Origin: Sulfuriferula sp047300855
GTDB lineage: Bacteria > Pseudomonadota > Gammaproteobacteria > Burkholderiales > Sulfuriferulaceae
Assembly (NCBI RefSeq): GCF_047300855.1
Contig: NZ_CP170197.1
Location: 3,100,001 to 3,164,000 of the forward strand
Length of the DNA: 64,000 bases
Reading direction: 5' to 3'
Under the pieces are notes generated by a model. The model ran no database searches and was not told where the DNA came from. It saw only the letters and a list, made by a program, of their open reading frames with translations. Shown here piece by piece: positions 52,425 through 60,894 of this stretch. Made by a program: the position numbers and the translations under genes. How positions within the stretch are numbered: the stretch's first letter is position 1; every line of letters begins with the position of its first letter.

Positions 52425-53861
52425 TTAAGCTTTCTTGTGCTCACCGACCGTCACAATCTTCATGGTGTTGGTACCTCCGGATTCACCGATCGGTTCACCT
52501 ATGGTAAGCACGATCAAATCACCGTCGCGCACTGCACCGCGGCGGCGCAACTCATCTTCCGCTTCGATCAGCAACTGATCCCGATCCTTGGAATCGGTCT
52601 GGAAATTGACCGGGTAAACGCCCCGATACAAGGTAACTTTTCTACGGGTTTCCACTTCCGGTGTCAAGGCGTAGATCGGTACGCCCGTGCTCATGCGCGA
52701 CATCCACAGACAGGTACTCCCGGACTGGGTCAGCGCCGCAATGGCACGCACATTGGGCAGATGCGTCGCGGTAAAAATGGCTGCCATCGCCACAGATTCA
52801 TCTTTCCGGCTGAAATTTTTATTGATCCGCAAATTGACAAAATCACGTTCGATTTCTTTTTCCGCCTCGCAACACACGCGATCCATGGCGGCAATCGCCT
52901 CCACCGGATACATGCCTGCGGCCGTCTCGGCCGACAGCATCACGGCATCGGTGCCATCCAGCACAGCGTTGGCCACGTCGGAAACCTCGGCGCGCGTCGG
53001 TATCGGGCTGGATATCATGGATTCCATCATCTGCGTGGCGGTAATGACCAGTTTGTTACGCTGGCGCGCCATGCGGATCATTTTCTTTTGCAGGGCAGGC
53101 ACTGCAGCGTCGCCGACTTCTACACCGAGATCGCCGCGCGCCACCATGATGGCATCGGATGCGTCGAGAATTTCTTCCAGCGCCGGAATCGCTTCAGCCC
53201 GTTCGATTTTGGCCACCAGCATGCCGTGACCGCCCGCCGCCCGCAGCAGGTTGCGCGCAAGCTGCATATCGGCAGCGGAGCGTGGGAAGGAAATCGCCAC
53301 ATAATCCGCCTTCAGTGCCGCGGCGGTCTTGATATCTTCAATGTCTTTTTCAGTCAGCGCGGCGGCGGACAACCCCCCACCCTTGCGGTTGATGCCTTTA
53401 TTGTTGGAGAGCACCCCCCCTTGTATCACCTTGCAGATGATTTCCGAGCCCTTGACCTCTTCCACCCACATTTCGATCCGGCCATCGTCCAGCAACAGCG
53501 TGGCGCCGCGTTCCAGATCTCTGGGCAGATCCTTGTAGTCAAGTCCCACACGTTCCTGGGTGCCCATTTCGCACGTGGCGTCGAGCACGAAACGGTCACC
53601 GGCCTGCAGCGTGATCTTGCCGTCGGCGAATTTGCCGACACGGATTTTCGGGCCCTGCAGGTCAACCAGCACGCCCACCGCACGACCCCGGGTCCGCGCC
53701 AGCGAACGCACCATCTCGGCGCGATCGATATGGTCCTGGGCGATACCATGCGAAAAATTGAGACGCACTACGTCCACGCCCGCCTCCATCATTTTGTCCA
53801 GGACTTTGGGGTCATTGGATGAGGGGCCGAGTGTGGCGACGATTTTTGTTCTGCGTATCAT
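52425..53861 (-). CDS. pyk: Pyruvate kinase
   Basis: This 478-residue enzyme converts phosphoenolpyruvate and ADP to pyruvate and ATP. The N-terminus RRTKIVATLGPSS, the active-site region MVARGDLGVEVG near residue 240 and the signature AKIERAEAIP near residue 218 are conserved. The length is that of the full three-domain enzyme. Its presence within a Calvin-type gene run links carbon fixation to pyruvate supply. Confidence 0.96.
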   Translation of the reverse strand: MIRRTKIVATLGPSSNDPKVLDKMMEAGVDVVRLNFSHGIAQDHIDRAEMVRSLARTRGRAVGVLVDLQGPKIRVGKFADGKITLQAGDRFVLDATCEMGTQERVGLDYKDLPRDLERGATLLLDDGRIEMWVEEVKGSEIICKVIQGGVLSNNKGINRKGGGLSAAALTEKDIEDIKTAAALKADYVAISFPRSAADMQLARNLLRAAGGHGMLVAKIERAEAIPALEEILDASDAIMVARGDLGVEVGDAAVPALQKKMIRMARQRNKLVITATQMMESMISSPIPTRAEVSDVANAVLDGTDAVMLSAETAAGMYPVEAIAAMDRVCCEAEKEIERDFVNLRINKNFSRKDESVAMAAIFTATHLPNVRAIAALTQSGSTCLWMSRMSTGVPIYALTPEVETRRKVTLYRGVYPVNFQTDSKDRDQLLIEAEDELRRRGAVRDGDLIVLTIGEPIGESGGTNTMKIVTVGEHKKA

Positions 53862-53903
53862 GAATTTATTTACTCTGAAAAAGGACCAGTCAAGACACCA
53901 TCA

Positions 53904-53925
53904 GCAGGCTGAATATTCTGCCTGC
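53904..53925. other. Hairpin in the pgk-pyk gap
   Basis: GCAGGC and GCCTGC arms, extended inward by GAA/TTC across a T-T mismatch, enclose a two-base loop. There is no following T run on the minus strand. It probably marks mRNA processing or stability rather than termination. Confidence 0.5.
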
Positions 53926-53964
53926 ATCATGACGTCCGAAATTAGCCAAACGCCGTTAATGGAT

Positions 53965-55146
53965 TTAGCCTGCTGCGCGTTGCTCCAGGATTTCAACGGC
54001 AGGCAATTTCTTGCCTTCCAGAAACTCCAGGAACGCGCCTCCAGCGGTGGAGATATAAGATACCCTGTCGTAGATATCGTATTTTTGTATTGCCGCAATC
54101 GTATCGCCACCACCAGCCAAGGTAAAGGCGCTGGTATTAGCAATCGCTTCGGCGATTTTCTTGGTGCCCTCGCCAAACTGATCGAACTCGAACACGCCGA
54201 CCGGGCCATTCCATACTACTGTACCAGCCTTCATGATGATATCTACCAGTTCCTGAGCTGATTTAGGACCAATGTCGAAAATCATGTCGTCGTCCGCCAC
54301 GGCACCGGCGTCTTTGAGCACGGCGGGTTCATTGGCGTCGAATTTCTTGCCGCACACTACATCGACGGCAATAGGTATGGTGGCCCCTCGTGCGGTCATT
54401 TTCTTCATCAGTGCCTGGGCGACTGGAACCAGATCATCCTCGCACAGGGACTTTCCGACGTTCTTGCCGGTAGCCTTGAGGAAGGTATTGGCGATACCAC
54501 CGCCCACTACCATCTGGTCCACTTTTTCAGACAATGCTTCCAGCACAGTCAGCTTGGTGGACACCTTGGAGCCGCCCACGATCGCAACCATGGGGCGCGC
54601 CGGGCTGAGCAGCGCCTTGGTCAGCGCCTCCAGTTCTTCGGTCAGCAGGATGCCTGCGGCCGCTACCGGTGCAAACTTGGCAATGCCATGTGTCGAAGCT
54701 TCTGCACGGTGCGCCGTACCGAAAGCATCCATCACGAACACGTCACACAACTTGGCGTATTTCTTCGCGGTTTCGTCCAGGCTCTTTTTCTCGCCTTTGT
54801 TGAAGCGCACGTTTTCCAGCAGCACCACCTCACCTTCGGCGACGGCAAACCCCCCGTCGATCCAGTCTTTGATCAAGCGCACCGGTTTACCCAATTTGGC
54901 GCTGAGCACATCGCCTACCGGCTTGAGCGAATTGTCTTCGGAGTACTCGCCTTCGGTCGGACGTCCAAGATGGGACGTAACCATGACTTTTGCACCGGCC
55001 CTGAGGCAATGCTCTATGGTACGCATGGACGCCGTGATGCGTGCGTCCGAAGTAACCTTGCCGTCTTTGACCGGCACATTCATGTCGGCACGAATGAAAA
55101 CACGTTTTCCTTTGAGATCAAGGTCTGTAACACGGATTACTGTCAT
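53965..55146 (-). CDS. pgk: Phosphoglycerate kinase
   Basis: This 393-residue monomeric kinase moves phosphate between 1,3-bisphosphoglycerate and ADP, reversibly; in fixation it runs towards bisphosphoglycerate. Signatures are KRVFIRADMNVP near residue 14, GRPTEGEYSEDNSL near residue 61, and VAIVGGSKVSTK near residue 187. The nucleotide-site segment GGGDTIAAI near residue 350 is present. It lies between gap and pyk with hairpins in the gaps on both sides. Confidence 0.96.
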   Translation of the reverse strand: MTVIRVTDLDLKGKRVFIRADMNVPVKDGKVTSDARITASMRTIEHCLRAGAKVMVTSHLGRPTEGEYSEDNSLKPVGDVLSAKLGKPVRLIKDWIDGGFAVAEGEVVLLENVRFNKGEKKSLDETAKKYAKLCDVFVMDAFGTAHRAEASTHGIAKFAPVAAAGILLTEELEALTKALLSPARPMVAIVGGSKVSTKLTVLEALSEKVDQMVVGGGIANTFLKATGKNVGKSLCEDDLVPVAQALMKKMTARGATIPIAVDVVCGKKFDANEPAVLKDAGAVADDDMIFDIGPKSAQELVDIIMKAGTVVWNGPVGVFEFDQFGEGTKKIAEAIANTSAFTLAGGGDTIAAIQKYDIYDRVSYISTAGGAFLEFLEGKKLPAVEILEQRAAG

Positions 55147-55169
55147 GGTAATTCTCCAGAGAAGTAAGG

Positions 55170-55200
55170 TTTAAGGGCTGGGAGCACCCCAGGCCTTAAA
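55170..55200. other. Strong hairpin in the gap-pgk gap
   Basis: TTTAAGG-G-CTGGG pairs with CCCAG-G-CCTTAAA over 12 base pairs with one G-G mismatch and a five-base loop. No T run follows, so it is not a standard terminator. It stands about 25 bp before the pgk start codon. Confidence 0.6.
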
Positions 55201-55281
55201 GCTCACATCGTTAAAGCACAAGGGCAAGCCAAACAAACGCAATGGTGCTTGCGCCAGTCTTGACTTGCCGCCTGCTGTTGA

Positions 55282-56280
55282 TTATTTCGCTACGTGTTGC
55301 ACAAAGCGCAGCATGTTGCAGGTATAGCCGTATTCATTGTCATACCAGGCCACGACTTTGACGAAAGTGGCATCCAGCGCAATGCCCGCTTCAGCGTCGA
55401 ACACTGAAGGTGCCGAATGGCCACGGAAATCGGTGGAAACCACTTTTTCAGTGGTGTAACCCAGTACGCCTTTGAGGGCGCCTTCGGACGCGGATTTCAT
55501 CGCCGCGCAAATGTCGGCGTAAGTGGCTTCCTTGTTGAGTTCCACGGTCAGATCCACCACCGACACGTCGGAAGTCGGTACACGGAACGCCATACCGGTC
55601 AGCTTGCCTTTCAATTCCGGCAGCACCACACCGACCGCCTTGGCCGCGCCGGTGGACGATGGAATGATGTTTTCCAGGATGCCGCGACCACCGCGCCAAT
55701 CCTTGCTGGACGGGCCGTCAACGGTTTTTTGAGTTGCCGTAGCCGCATGCACGGTCGTCATCAGGCCGCGCTTGATGCCCCAATTGTCATTCAACACTTT
55801 GGCGACCGGTGCCAGGCAGTTGGTGGTGCAGGAAGCAGCGGAAACAATCGCCTCACCCGCATATTTGGTGTGGTTGACGCCATACACGAACATCGGGGTG
55901 TCGTCCTTGGAAGGCGCAGATTGCACGACTTTTTTGGCGCCCGCATTGAGGTGCGCCTGGCAGGTTTCCTTGGTCAGGAAAAAACCGGTCGATTCGATAA
56001 TGATATCAGCGCCGACTTCACCCCATTTCAGGTTGCTCGGATCGCGTTCGGCAGTCAAACGGATTTTTTTGCCATTGACCATCAGGTTATTGCCATCAAC
56101 GGCCACGTCGCCATTGAAACGACCATGCACGGAGTCGAATTTGAGCATGTACGCGAGGTACTCAGGGTCGAGCAGATCGTTGATCGCAACCACCTCGATA
56201 CCCGGGAAATCTTTGGCAATTGCGCGGAACGCCATGCGGCCAATGCGGCCAAAACCGTTGATACCAACCTTAATAGTCAT
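55282..56280 (-). CDS. gap: Glyceraldehyde-3-phosphate dehydrogenase
   Basis: This 332-residue enzyme interconverts GAP and 1,3-bisphosphoglycerate. The dinucleotide motif GINGFGRIGR is at residues 6-15. The catalytic cysteine is in SAASCTTNC near residue 153 (most homologues have SNASCTTNC). WYDNEYGYTCNML near the C-terminus is typical. Whether NAD or NADP is preferred cannot be read with certainty. It follows tkt after a hairpin-rich 76 bp gap. Confidence 0.96.
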   Translation of the reverse strand: MTIKVGINGFGRIGRMAFRAIAKDFPGIEVVAINDLLDPEYLAYMLKFDSVHGRFNGDVAVDGNNLMVNGKKIRLTAERDPSNLKWGEVGADIIIESTGFFLTKETCQAHLNAGAKKVVQSAPSKDDTPMFVYGVNHTKYAGEAIVSAASCTTNCLAPVAKVLNDNWGIKRGLMTTVHAATATQKTVDGPSSKDWRGGRGILENIIPSSTGAAKAVGVVLPELKGKLTGMAFRVPTSDVSVVDLTVELNKEATYADICAAMKSASEGALKGVLGYTTEKVVSTDFRGHSAPSVFDAEAGIALDATFVKVVAWYDNEYGYTCNMLRFVQHVAK

Positions 56281-56320
56281 AATTTACCGCCTCCAGTATA
56301 AAAAGAAGAATCCTCTCGCC

Positions 56321-56355
56321 GCCAGGGGTTTACGCACCCTGGCAATGGTATTGCC
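56321..56355. other. Tandem hairpins in the tkt-gap gap
   Basis: GCCAGGG/CCCTGGC (56321-56343, nine-base loop) is a perfect seven-pair stem. It overlaps a second perfect stem GGCAAT-GGT-ATTGCC (56341-56355), so the two are alternative folds sharing the bases GGC. They lie just after the tkt stop codon. Confidence 0.55.
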
Positions 56356-56356
56356 G

Positions 56357-58342
56357 TTACATTACGCTCTTGACGGTTTTCACCAGATTTTCCACGGTGA
56401 AGCCGAAATGCTTGAACAGATCCGGTGCAGGGGCCGATTCGCCGAAGCTATGCATGCCCAGCACTGCGCCATCCAGACCGACATACTTGTACCAGCCATC
56501 CGTAGAGCCTGCCTCAACGGCCACGCGCACCACACCCTTGGGCAGTACGCTGTCCTTATAAGCGGCATCCTGACGATCAAACGCGCTGGTGCAAGGCATC
56601 GACACCACACGCGCGGCAATCCCTTCGGCCGCCAGCGCTTCCTGCGCCTTGACTGCCAGTTCGACTTCCGAGCCCGTAGCGATCAGCACCACCTTGGCAT
56701 TGGCTGCGTCTTTCAACACATAACCGCCCTTGGCGATGTTGGCGATGGTAGCTGCGTCGCGCTGCATGAATGCCAGGTTCTGGCGGCTCAGGATCAGGCT
56801 GGTCGGGCCGTCGTGTTTTTCCACGCCCTGCCCCCAGGCAACAATGGTTTCCACGGTATCGCATGGACGCCATACGTCCATGTTCGGAATCATGCGCAAG
56901 GTGGCGGTTTGCTCAACCGGCTGGTGCGTCGGGCCGTCTTCACCCAGACCGATGGAATCGTGGGTAAATACCCAGATCACGCGCTGCTTCATCAATGCCG
57001 CCATACGCAACGCATTGCGCGCGTATTCGGAGAACATCAGGAAGGTGCCGCCGAACGGCAGCACGCCGCCATGCAGCGCCATGCCGTTCATGATGGCGGA
57101 CATGCCGAACTCGCGCACCCCGTAAGAAATGTAGTTGCCGATGCTGTTGCCGTGGACGTGATGGCAGCCGGTCCAGTTGGTCAGGTTGGAACCGGTCAGA
57201 TCGGCAGAACCGCCGAGGAACTCCGGCAGCGCCGGTGCCAAGGCATTGATGGCGATTTGCGAAGCCTTGCGTGTGGCGACGGTTTCGCCCTTGGCATTGA
57301 TGGCAGCAATAGCCTGGGTCAAGTGCTCATTCCAGTTTGCTGGCAAATCGCCCGCCATGCGGCGCTTGAATTCGGCGGCCTCAGCCGGGAAAGCGGCAGC
57401 GTATTCGGCGAACTTGTTGTTCCACAGCTTCTCCAGCCCCTCACCCTTGGTCCTGGCATCCCAACCTTCATATACATCAGCTGGAATTTCAAACGCCGGG
57501 TGATCCCAGCCGATATGCTTGCGCGTATCGATGATCTCCTGTGCGCCCAGTGCAGCGCCATGCACATCGTGGGTACCTTCCTTGTTGGGAGAGCCTTTAC
57601 CAATGATGGTTTTGCAGCAGATCAGGCTGGGCTTGTCGGTCACGGCTTTAGCAGCCTGAACAGCAGCTTCTATCGCTACGGCATCGTGTCCATCCACGCC
57701 AGCGATCACATGCCAGCCATACGCCTCGAAACGCCTGGGCGTATCGTCAGTGAACCAGCCTTCGACGTGACCGTCAATCGAGATGCCATTGTCATCCCAG
57801 AATGCAATCAGCTTGCCCAGGCCCCAGGTGCCGGCCAACGCGCAGGATTCGTGGGAGATGCCTTCCATCAAACAGCCATCGCCCAGGAATACGTAGGTGT
57901 GGTGGTTGACGATTTCGTGACCTGGCTTGTTGAATTCGGCAGCCAGCAGCTTTTCCGTCATCGCCATACCCACTGCATTGGTAATACCCTGGCCCAGCGG
58001 GCCTGTCGTGGTTTCTACACCAGGAGCGTAGCCATATTCAGGGTGGCCGGGCGTTTTCGAATGCAGCTGGCGGAAACGCTTCAACTCGTCCATTGGCAGG
58101 TCATAACCAGTCAGATGCAGCAACGAATACAACAGCATCGAACCATGGCCGTTGGACAGCACGAAGCGGTCGCGGTCAGGCCATTTTGGGTTGGCCGGGT
58201 TGTGGCGCAGATGGTGGTTCCACACCACTTCGGCGATTTCCGCCATACCCATGGGCGCTCCTGGGTGGCCTGACTTGGCCTTTTCCACCGCATCCATGGA
58301 CAGCGCACGGATAGCATTTGCGAGATCAGTACGAGTTGCCAT
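56357..58342 (-). CDS. tkt: Transketolase
   Basis: This 661-residue thiamine-diphosphate enzyme transfers two-carbon units in the Calvin and pentose phosphate cycles. The N-terminal KSGHPGAPMGMAEIA near residue 23 and the thiamine-diphosphate motif GDGCLMEG beginning near residue 153 are classical, as is the LFMFSEYARNALRMA-like segment (here FLMFSEYARNALRMAALM) near residue 430. It leads the tkt-gap-pgk-pyk-fba operon. The AAGGAAG site precedes the ATG. Confidence 0.96.
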   Translation of the reverse strand: MATRTDLANAIRALSMDAVEKAKSGHPGAPMGMAEIAEVVWNHHLRHNPANPKWPDRDRFVLSNGHGSMLLYSLLHLTGYDLPMDELKRFRQLHSKTPGHPEYGYAPGVETTTGPLGQGITNAVGMAMTEKLLAAEFNKPGHEIVNHHTYVFLGDGCLMEGISHESCALAGTWGLGKLIAFWDDNGISIDGHVEGWFTDDTPRRFEAYGWHVIAGVDGHDAVAIEAAVQAAKAVTDKPSLICCKTIIGKGSPNKEGTHDVHGAALGAQEIIDTRKHIGWDHPAFEIPADVYEGWDARTKGEGLEKLWNNKFAEYAAAFPAEAAEFKRRMAGDLPANWNEHLTQAIAAINAKGETVATRKASQIAINALAPALPEFLGGSADLTGSNLTNWTGCHHVHGNSIGNYISYGVREFGMSAIMNGMALHGGVLPFGGTFLMFSEYARNALRMAALMKQRVIWVFTHDSIGLGEDGPTHQPVEQTATLRMIPNMDVWRPCDTVETIVAWGQGVEKHDGPTSLILSRQNLAFMQRDAATIANIAKGGYVLKDAANAKVVLIATGSEVELAVKAQEALAAEGIAARVVSMPCTSAFDRQDAAYKDSVLPKGVVRVAVEAGSTDGWYKYVGLDGAVLGMHSFGESAPAPDLFKHFGFTVENLVKTVKSVM

Positions 58343-58692
58343 TGCTTCTTCCTTAGTTGATAAAAATACGTTTAATGCTGCAAAAACGGACCCTCAGGCT
58401 TGCAACCGGCATACCCGAAGAGGGAGCGTTCAGAATATTTGTAGCCAGCGATGTGCACGCAAGCCAGACAATTCAAATGCTTAAGCGGGGTAACGTCACT
58501 GCTTTACGTAAAAAATGCAGTGAAAGTTCTTGATTATGGCCGACCCAGACAATTTGGGCAAGCCAGCCAAGCTTCTGAATTGGCGGAGAAAGCCGCGAAT
58601 TTTTGGCCGGAAATGCCCGGTTTTTAAGGCGCTGCGCGAAGGTTTTTAAATCGGGCTGGAGAGAATCAAAGTTTTTAATTGAGCCGCCATAT
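58343..58692. other. Intergenic region upstream of tkt
   Basis: No gene is visible in these 350 bp. The promoter of the tkt operon should lie here on the minus strand, but I see no clear -35/-10 pair. Three GTTTTTAA octamers occur at 58620, 58642 and 58671 near the end of the next gene; their role is unknown. Confidence 0.4.
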
Positions 58693-59478
58693 TCATTTAT
58701 CCGCAGCACGTATCCAGGCCTTCCATTCCGCGAACAAATCGACTCCCAAGGCCGCCACCACCGGGCGTTCCCACAGGTCATCAGCCCAGAAATCATCGCA
58801 AGCCAGGGTACACATTTGCCCCCCTGCCTCTTCCATAATCAGGCAGCCAGCAGCGTAGTCCCACAATTTCTGGCCGCCATGCAAATACACATCGAACCGC
58901 CCTGCTGCGGTGTAACACCAATCCAGCGTACTGGCACCGAAGTTGCGCTGGGAGCTGTATGGTGGATGCAGCGCCACCTGAGTCGCGATGGCGTCGCTGA
59001 TGCGTTTTAATTCGACCCCGGCCAGACTGTGGCGCAAGTCGGGCGAGCGCGTCTTGATCGGTAGCCGCTCCCCATTCAAAAAAGCGCCCTGGCCTTTTTC
59101 GGCATAAAACATCTCATCGGCTACCGGATCATAAATCACCCCCATGACGCTACGCCCGGCTTTCATCAACGCCACGGATACGGCGAAATACGGCACGCCA
59201 TTGACGAAATTGGACGTGCCGTCGATGGGATCGATACACCAAAGCCCGTCCGATCCTGCCATCCACAGCATGCGCTGTTCGGACTCCGGCATTTCCTCGC
59301 CCAGCACCGGATAGGGCGCGAGGCCCGTCAACTCGCGCACCAGTGCCACCTGACAGGCCAGATCAGCCTCGGTACACAAACTGCCATCCGCTTTGCGGCT
59401 ATGCGCCACTTTCAAATAACGCGGCATCACCTCGACCTCGGCAACGTGTTTGACAATTTCAATGACCGATTGCAGCAC
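58693..59478 (-). CDS. Inositol monophosphatase family protein
   Basis: This protein of about 261 residues is a Mg-dependent phosphatase of the SuhB/CysQ superfamily. The metal site is GEEMPE near residue 84 plus DPIDGTSNFVNG near residue 108, and the second motif WDYAAGCLIMEEAGG is near residue 205. The GTG at 59478 is chosen, just after the stop of the upstream gene; a TTG at 59508 would extend it by ten residues. Substrate could be inositol-P, fructose-1,6-bisphosphate or PAP. Beside Calvin cycle genes a sugar bisphosphatase role is worth considering. Confidence 0.87.
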   Translation of the reverse strand: MLQSVIEIVKHVAEVEVMPRYLKVAHSRKADGSLCTEADLACQVALVRELTGLAPYPVLGEEMPESEQRMLWMAGSDGLWCIDPIDGTSNFVNGVPYFAVSVALMKAGRSVMGVIYDPVADEMFYAEKGQGAFLNGERLPIKTRSPDLRHSLAGVELKRISDAIATQVALHPPYSSQRNFGASTLDWCYTAAGRFDVYLHGGQKLWDYAAGCLIMEEAGGQMCTLACDDFWADDLWERPVVAALGVDLFAEWKAWIRAADK

Positions 59479-59480
59479 AG

Positions 59481-60041
59481 TTATTCTGACTTCCACTTGA
59501 TCGAGCAACCCATGCTGGGAATCTGCTCCAGCGGACCTTTTTGTGTCTGTGCCACTTGCTTCATGGCTTCGAACAAGTCACGGCGCACACCCTCCGGCGC
59601 GGTTTCCTTGCGTGAAGCGTCAAAGCGGCCACGGTATTGCAACTCAAAACCGCGATTGAATCCGAAAAAATCCGGTGTACACACTGCGTCATAAGCACGT
59701 GCGACGGTCTGGCTTGCATCGAATACATAAGGAAAGGGAAATTCAAACTCGGCGGCGACCTTTTGCATATTGTCGAAGCTGTCTTCCGCATAATCCGCCG
59801 GATCATTGGACATGATGGCGATGCTGTTGATGCCGTGGTGATCGCGCAGCTCGCGGCAATCGCGCACGAGACGCGGGCGTATCGCCTGTACATAGGGACA
59901 ATGGTTGCAGATGAACATGACCAGCAGGCCGTTTTCGCCCATCGCGGTTTGCAGCGTGTAACGCTTGCCGTCCACGCCGGGCAGATCGAAATCCGGAGCT
60001 TTCCAGCCAAAATTGCAGACCGGTGTTTGCAGACTGACCAT
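59481..60041 (-). CDS. Thioredoxin-like (AhpC/TSA-family) protein
   Basis: This 186-residue cytosolic protein has the redoxin fold: KAPDFDLPGVDGKRYTL near residue 14 and a CNHCPYV motif near residue 45, where a resolving pair C-x-x-C replaces the usual WCGPC. Members of this group are annotated as thioredoxin family proteins of unknown partner. The stop codon is within a few bases of the phosphatase start, so the two are likely co-transcribed. Confidence 0.87.
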   Translation of the reverse strand: MVSLQTPVCNFGWKAPDFDLPGVDGKRYTLQTAMGENGLLVMFICNHCPYVQAIRPRLVRDCRELRDHHGINSIAIMSNDPADYAEDSFDNMQKVAAEFEFPFPYVFDASQTVARAYDAVCTPDFFGFNRGFELQYRGRFDASRKETAPEGVRRDLFEAMKQVAQTQKGPLEQIPSMGCSIKWKSE

Positions 60042-60109
60042 TTATTTCGACTCCAATTACTATGCAATGCGCATTATCATATCACGCACCCTTACCCGCT
60101 TTTGCCGTC

Positions 60110-60835
60110 ATGCCACGCTTTTACCTGCCTGAAACGCTTGCTCCGGATACCTTCATCACCTTGCCGGATGCCAGTGCGCATCATGCGGCACGCGTATTGC
60201 GGCTGTCCGTGGGCGACTCGGTAACGCTGTTCAATGGCCAGGGCGGCGAATGGATGAGTAGCATTCACCATATCGGCAAACGCGAGGTGGAAGTGCGTGT
60301 GGGCGAGTGGCAAAACGTGGAGCGCGAATCAACGCTGCGCGTCACGCTGGCGCAAGGCATCTCCAGCGGCGAGCGCATGGACTACACCCTGCAAAAGGCG
60401 GTCGAACTGGGGGTACACGCGATTCAGCCGATCGCCTGCGCGCGCAGCGTAGTCAAATTGTCTGGAGAGCGCGCCGACAAGCGCCGCACGCATTGGCAAA
60501 ACCTGGTCATTGCCGCATGCGAGCAATGCGCGCGCAACCGCGTGCCCGAGGTATCCGATATTGCTCCTTTGCCGGTCGGCCTGGCGCAATCCGCCATGAC
60601 GCCATTCAAACTGATGCTCGCACCGGATGCGCAACACACCCTGCATAGCCTGCCGCGGCCGGACGGCGACATTACCATGCTGGCGGGACCAGAGGGTGGT
60701 TTCGATGCGCATGAATACAGTGCGGCGCTCGCAGCCGGATTCATCCCGATCCGTCTGGGGCCGCGCATACTGCGCACGGAAACTGCTGCCCTGACGGCGC
60801 TCGCCGCCATGCAGACGCTGTGGGGAGACCTGTAA
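60110..60835 (+). CDS. rsmE: 16S rRNA (uracil(1498)-N(3))-methyltransferase
   Basis: This 241-residue SPOUT enzyme methylates U1498 of 16S rRNA. The start MPRFYLPE is the conserved N-terminus, which selects the ATG at 60110. The knot region shows LAGPEGGFDAHE near residue 187 and LGPRILRTETAALTAL near residue 214, the RsmE signature. It is divergent from the thioredoxin-like gene and precedes argA. Confidence 0.95.
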   Translation: MPRFYLPETLAPDTFITLPDASAHHAARVLRLSVGDSVTLFNGQGGEWMSSIHHIGKREVEVRVGEWQNVERESTLRVTLAQGISSGERMDYTLQKAVELGVHAIQPIACARSVVKLSGERADKRRTHWQNLVIAACEQCARNRVPEVSDIAPLPVGLAQSAMTPFKLMLAPDAQHTLHSLPRPDGDITMLAGPEGGFDAHEYSAALAAGFIPIRLGPRILRTETAALTALAAMQTLWGDL

Positions 60836-60894
60836 CATCTCGCGTCATTTGTTATACACTTCAAGCACATCCATCCAAATCAATAACAAACCGT

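Noticed and set aside
52437..53822. A 461-codon open frame on the plus strand across pyk
   Set aside because: Antisense shadow of pyruvate kinase; histidine- and arginine-rich translation typical of such shadows.
55772..58273. An 833-codon open frame on the plus strand across gap and tkt
   Set aside because: It is wholly antisense to two clear enzymes, has no family features, and arises from GC-rich codon bias.
58620..58678. Three GTTTTTAA octamers as a regulator-binding array
   Set aside because: Spacing is irregular (22 and 29 bp), the motif is simple and AT-rich, and they lie far from the tkt start.
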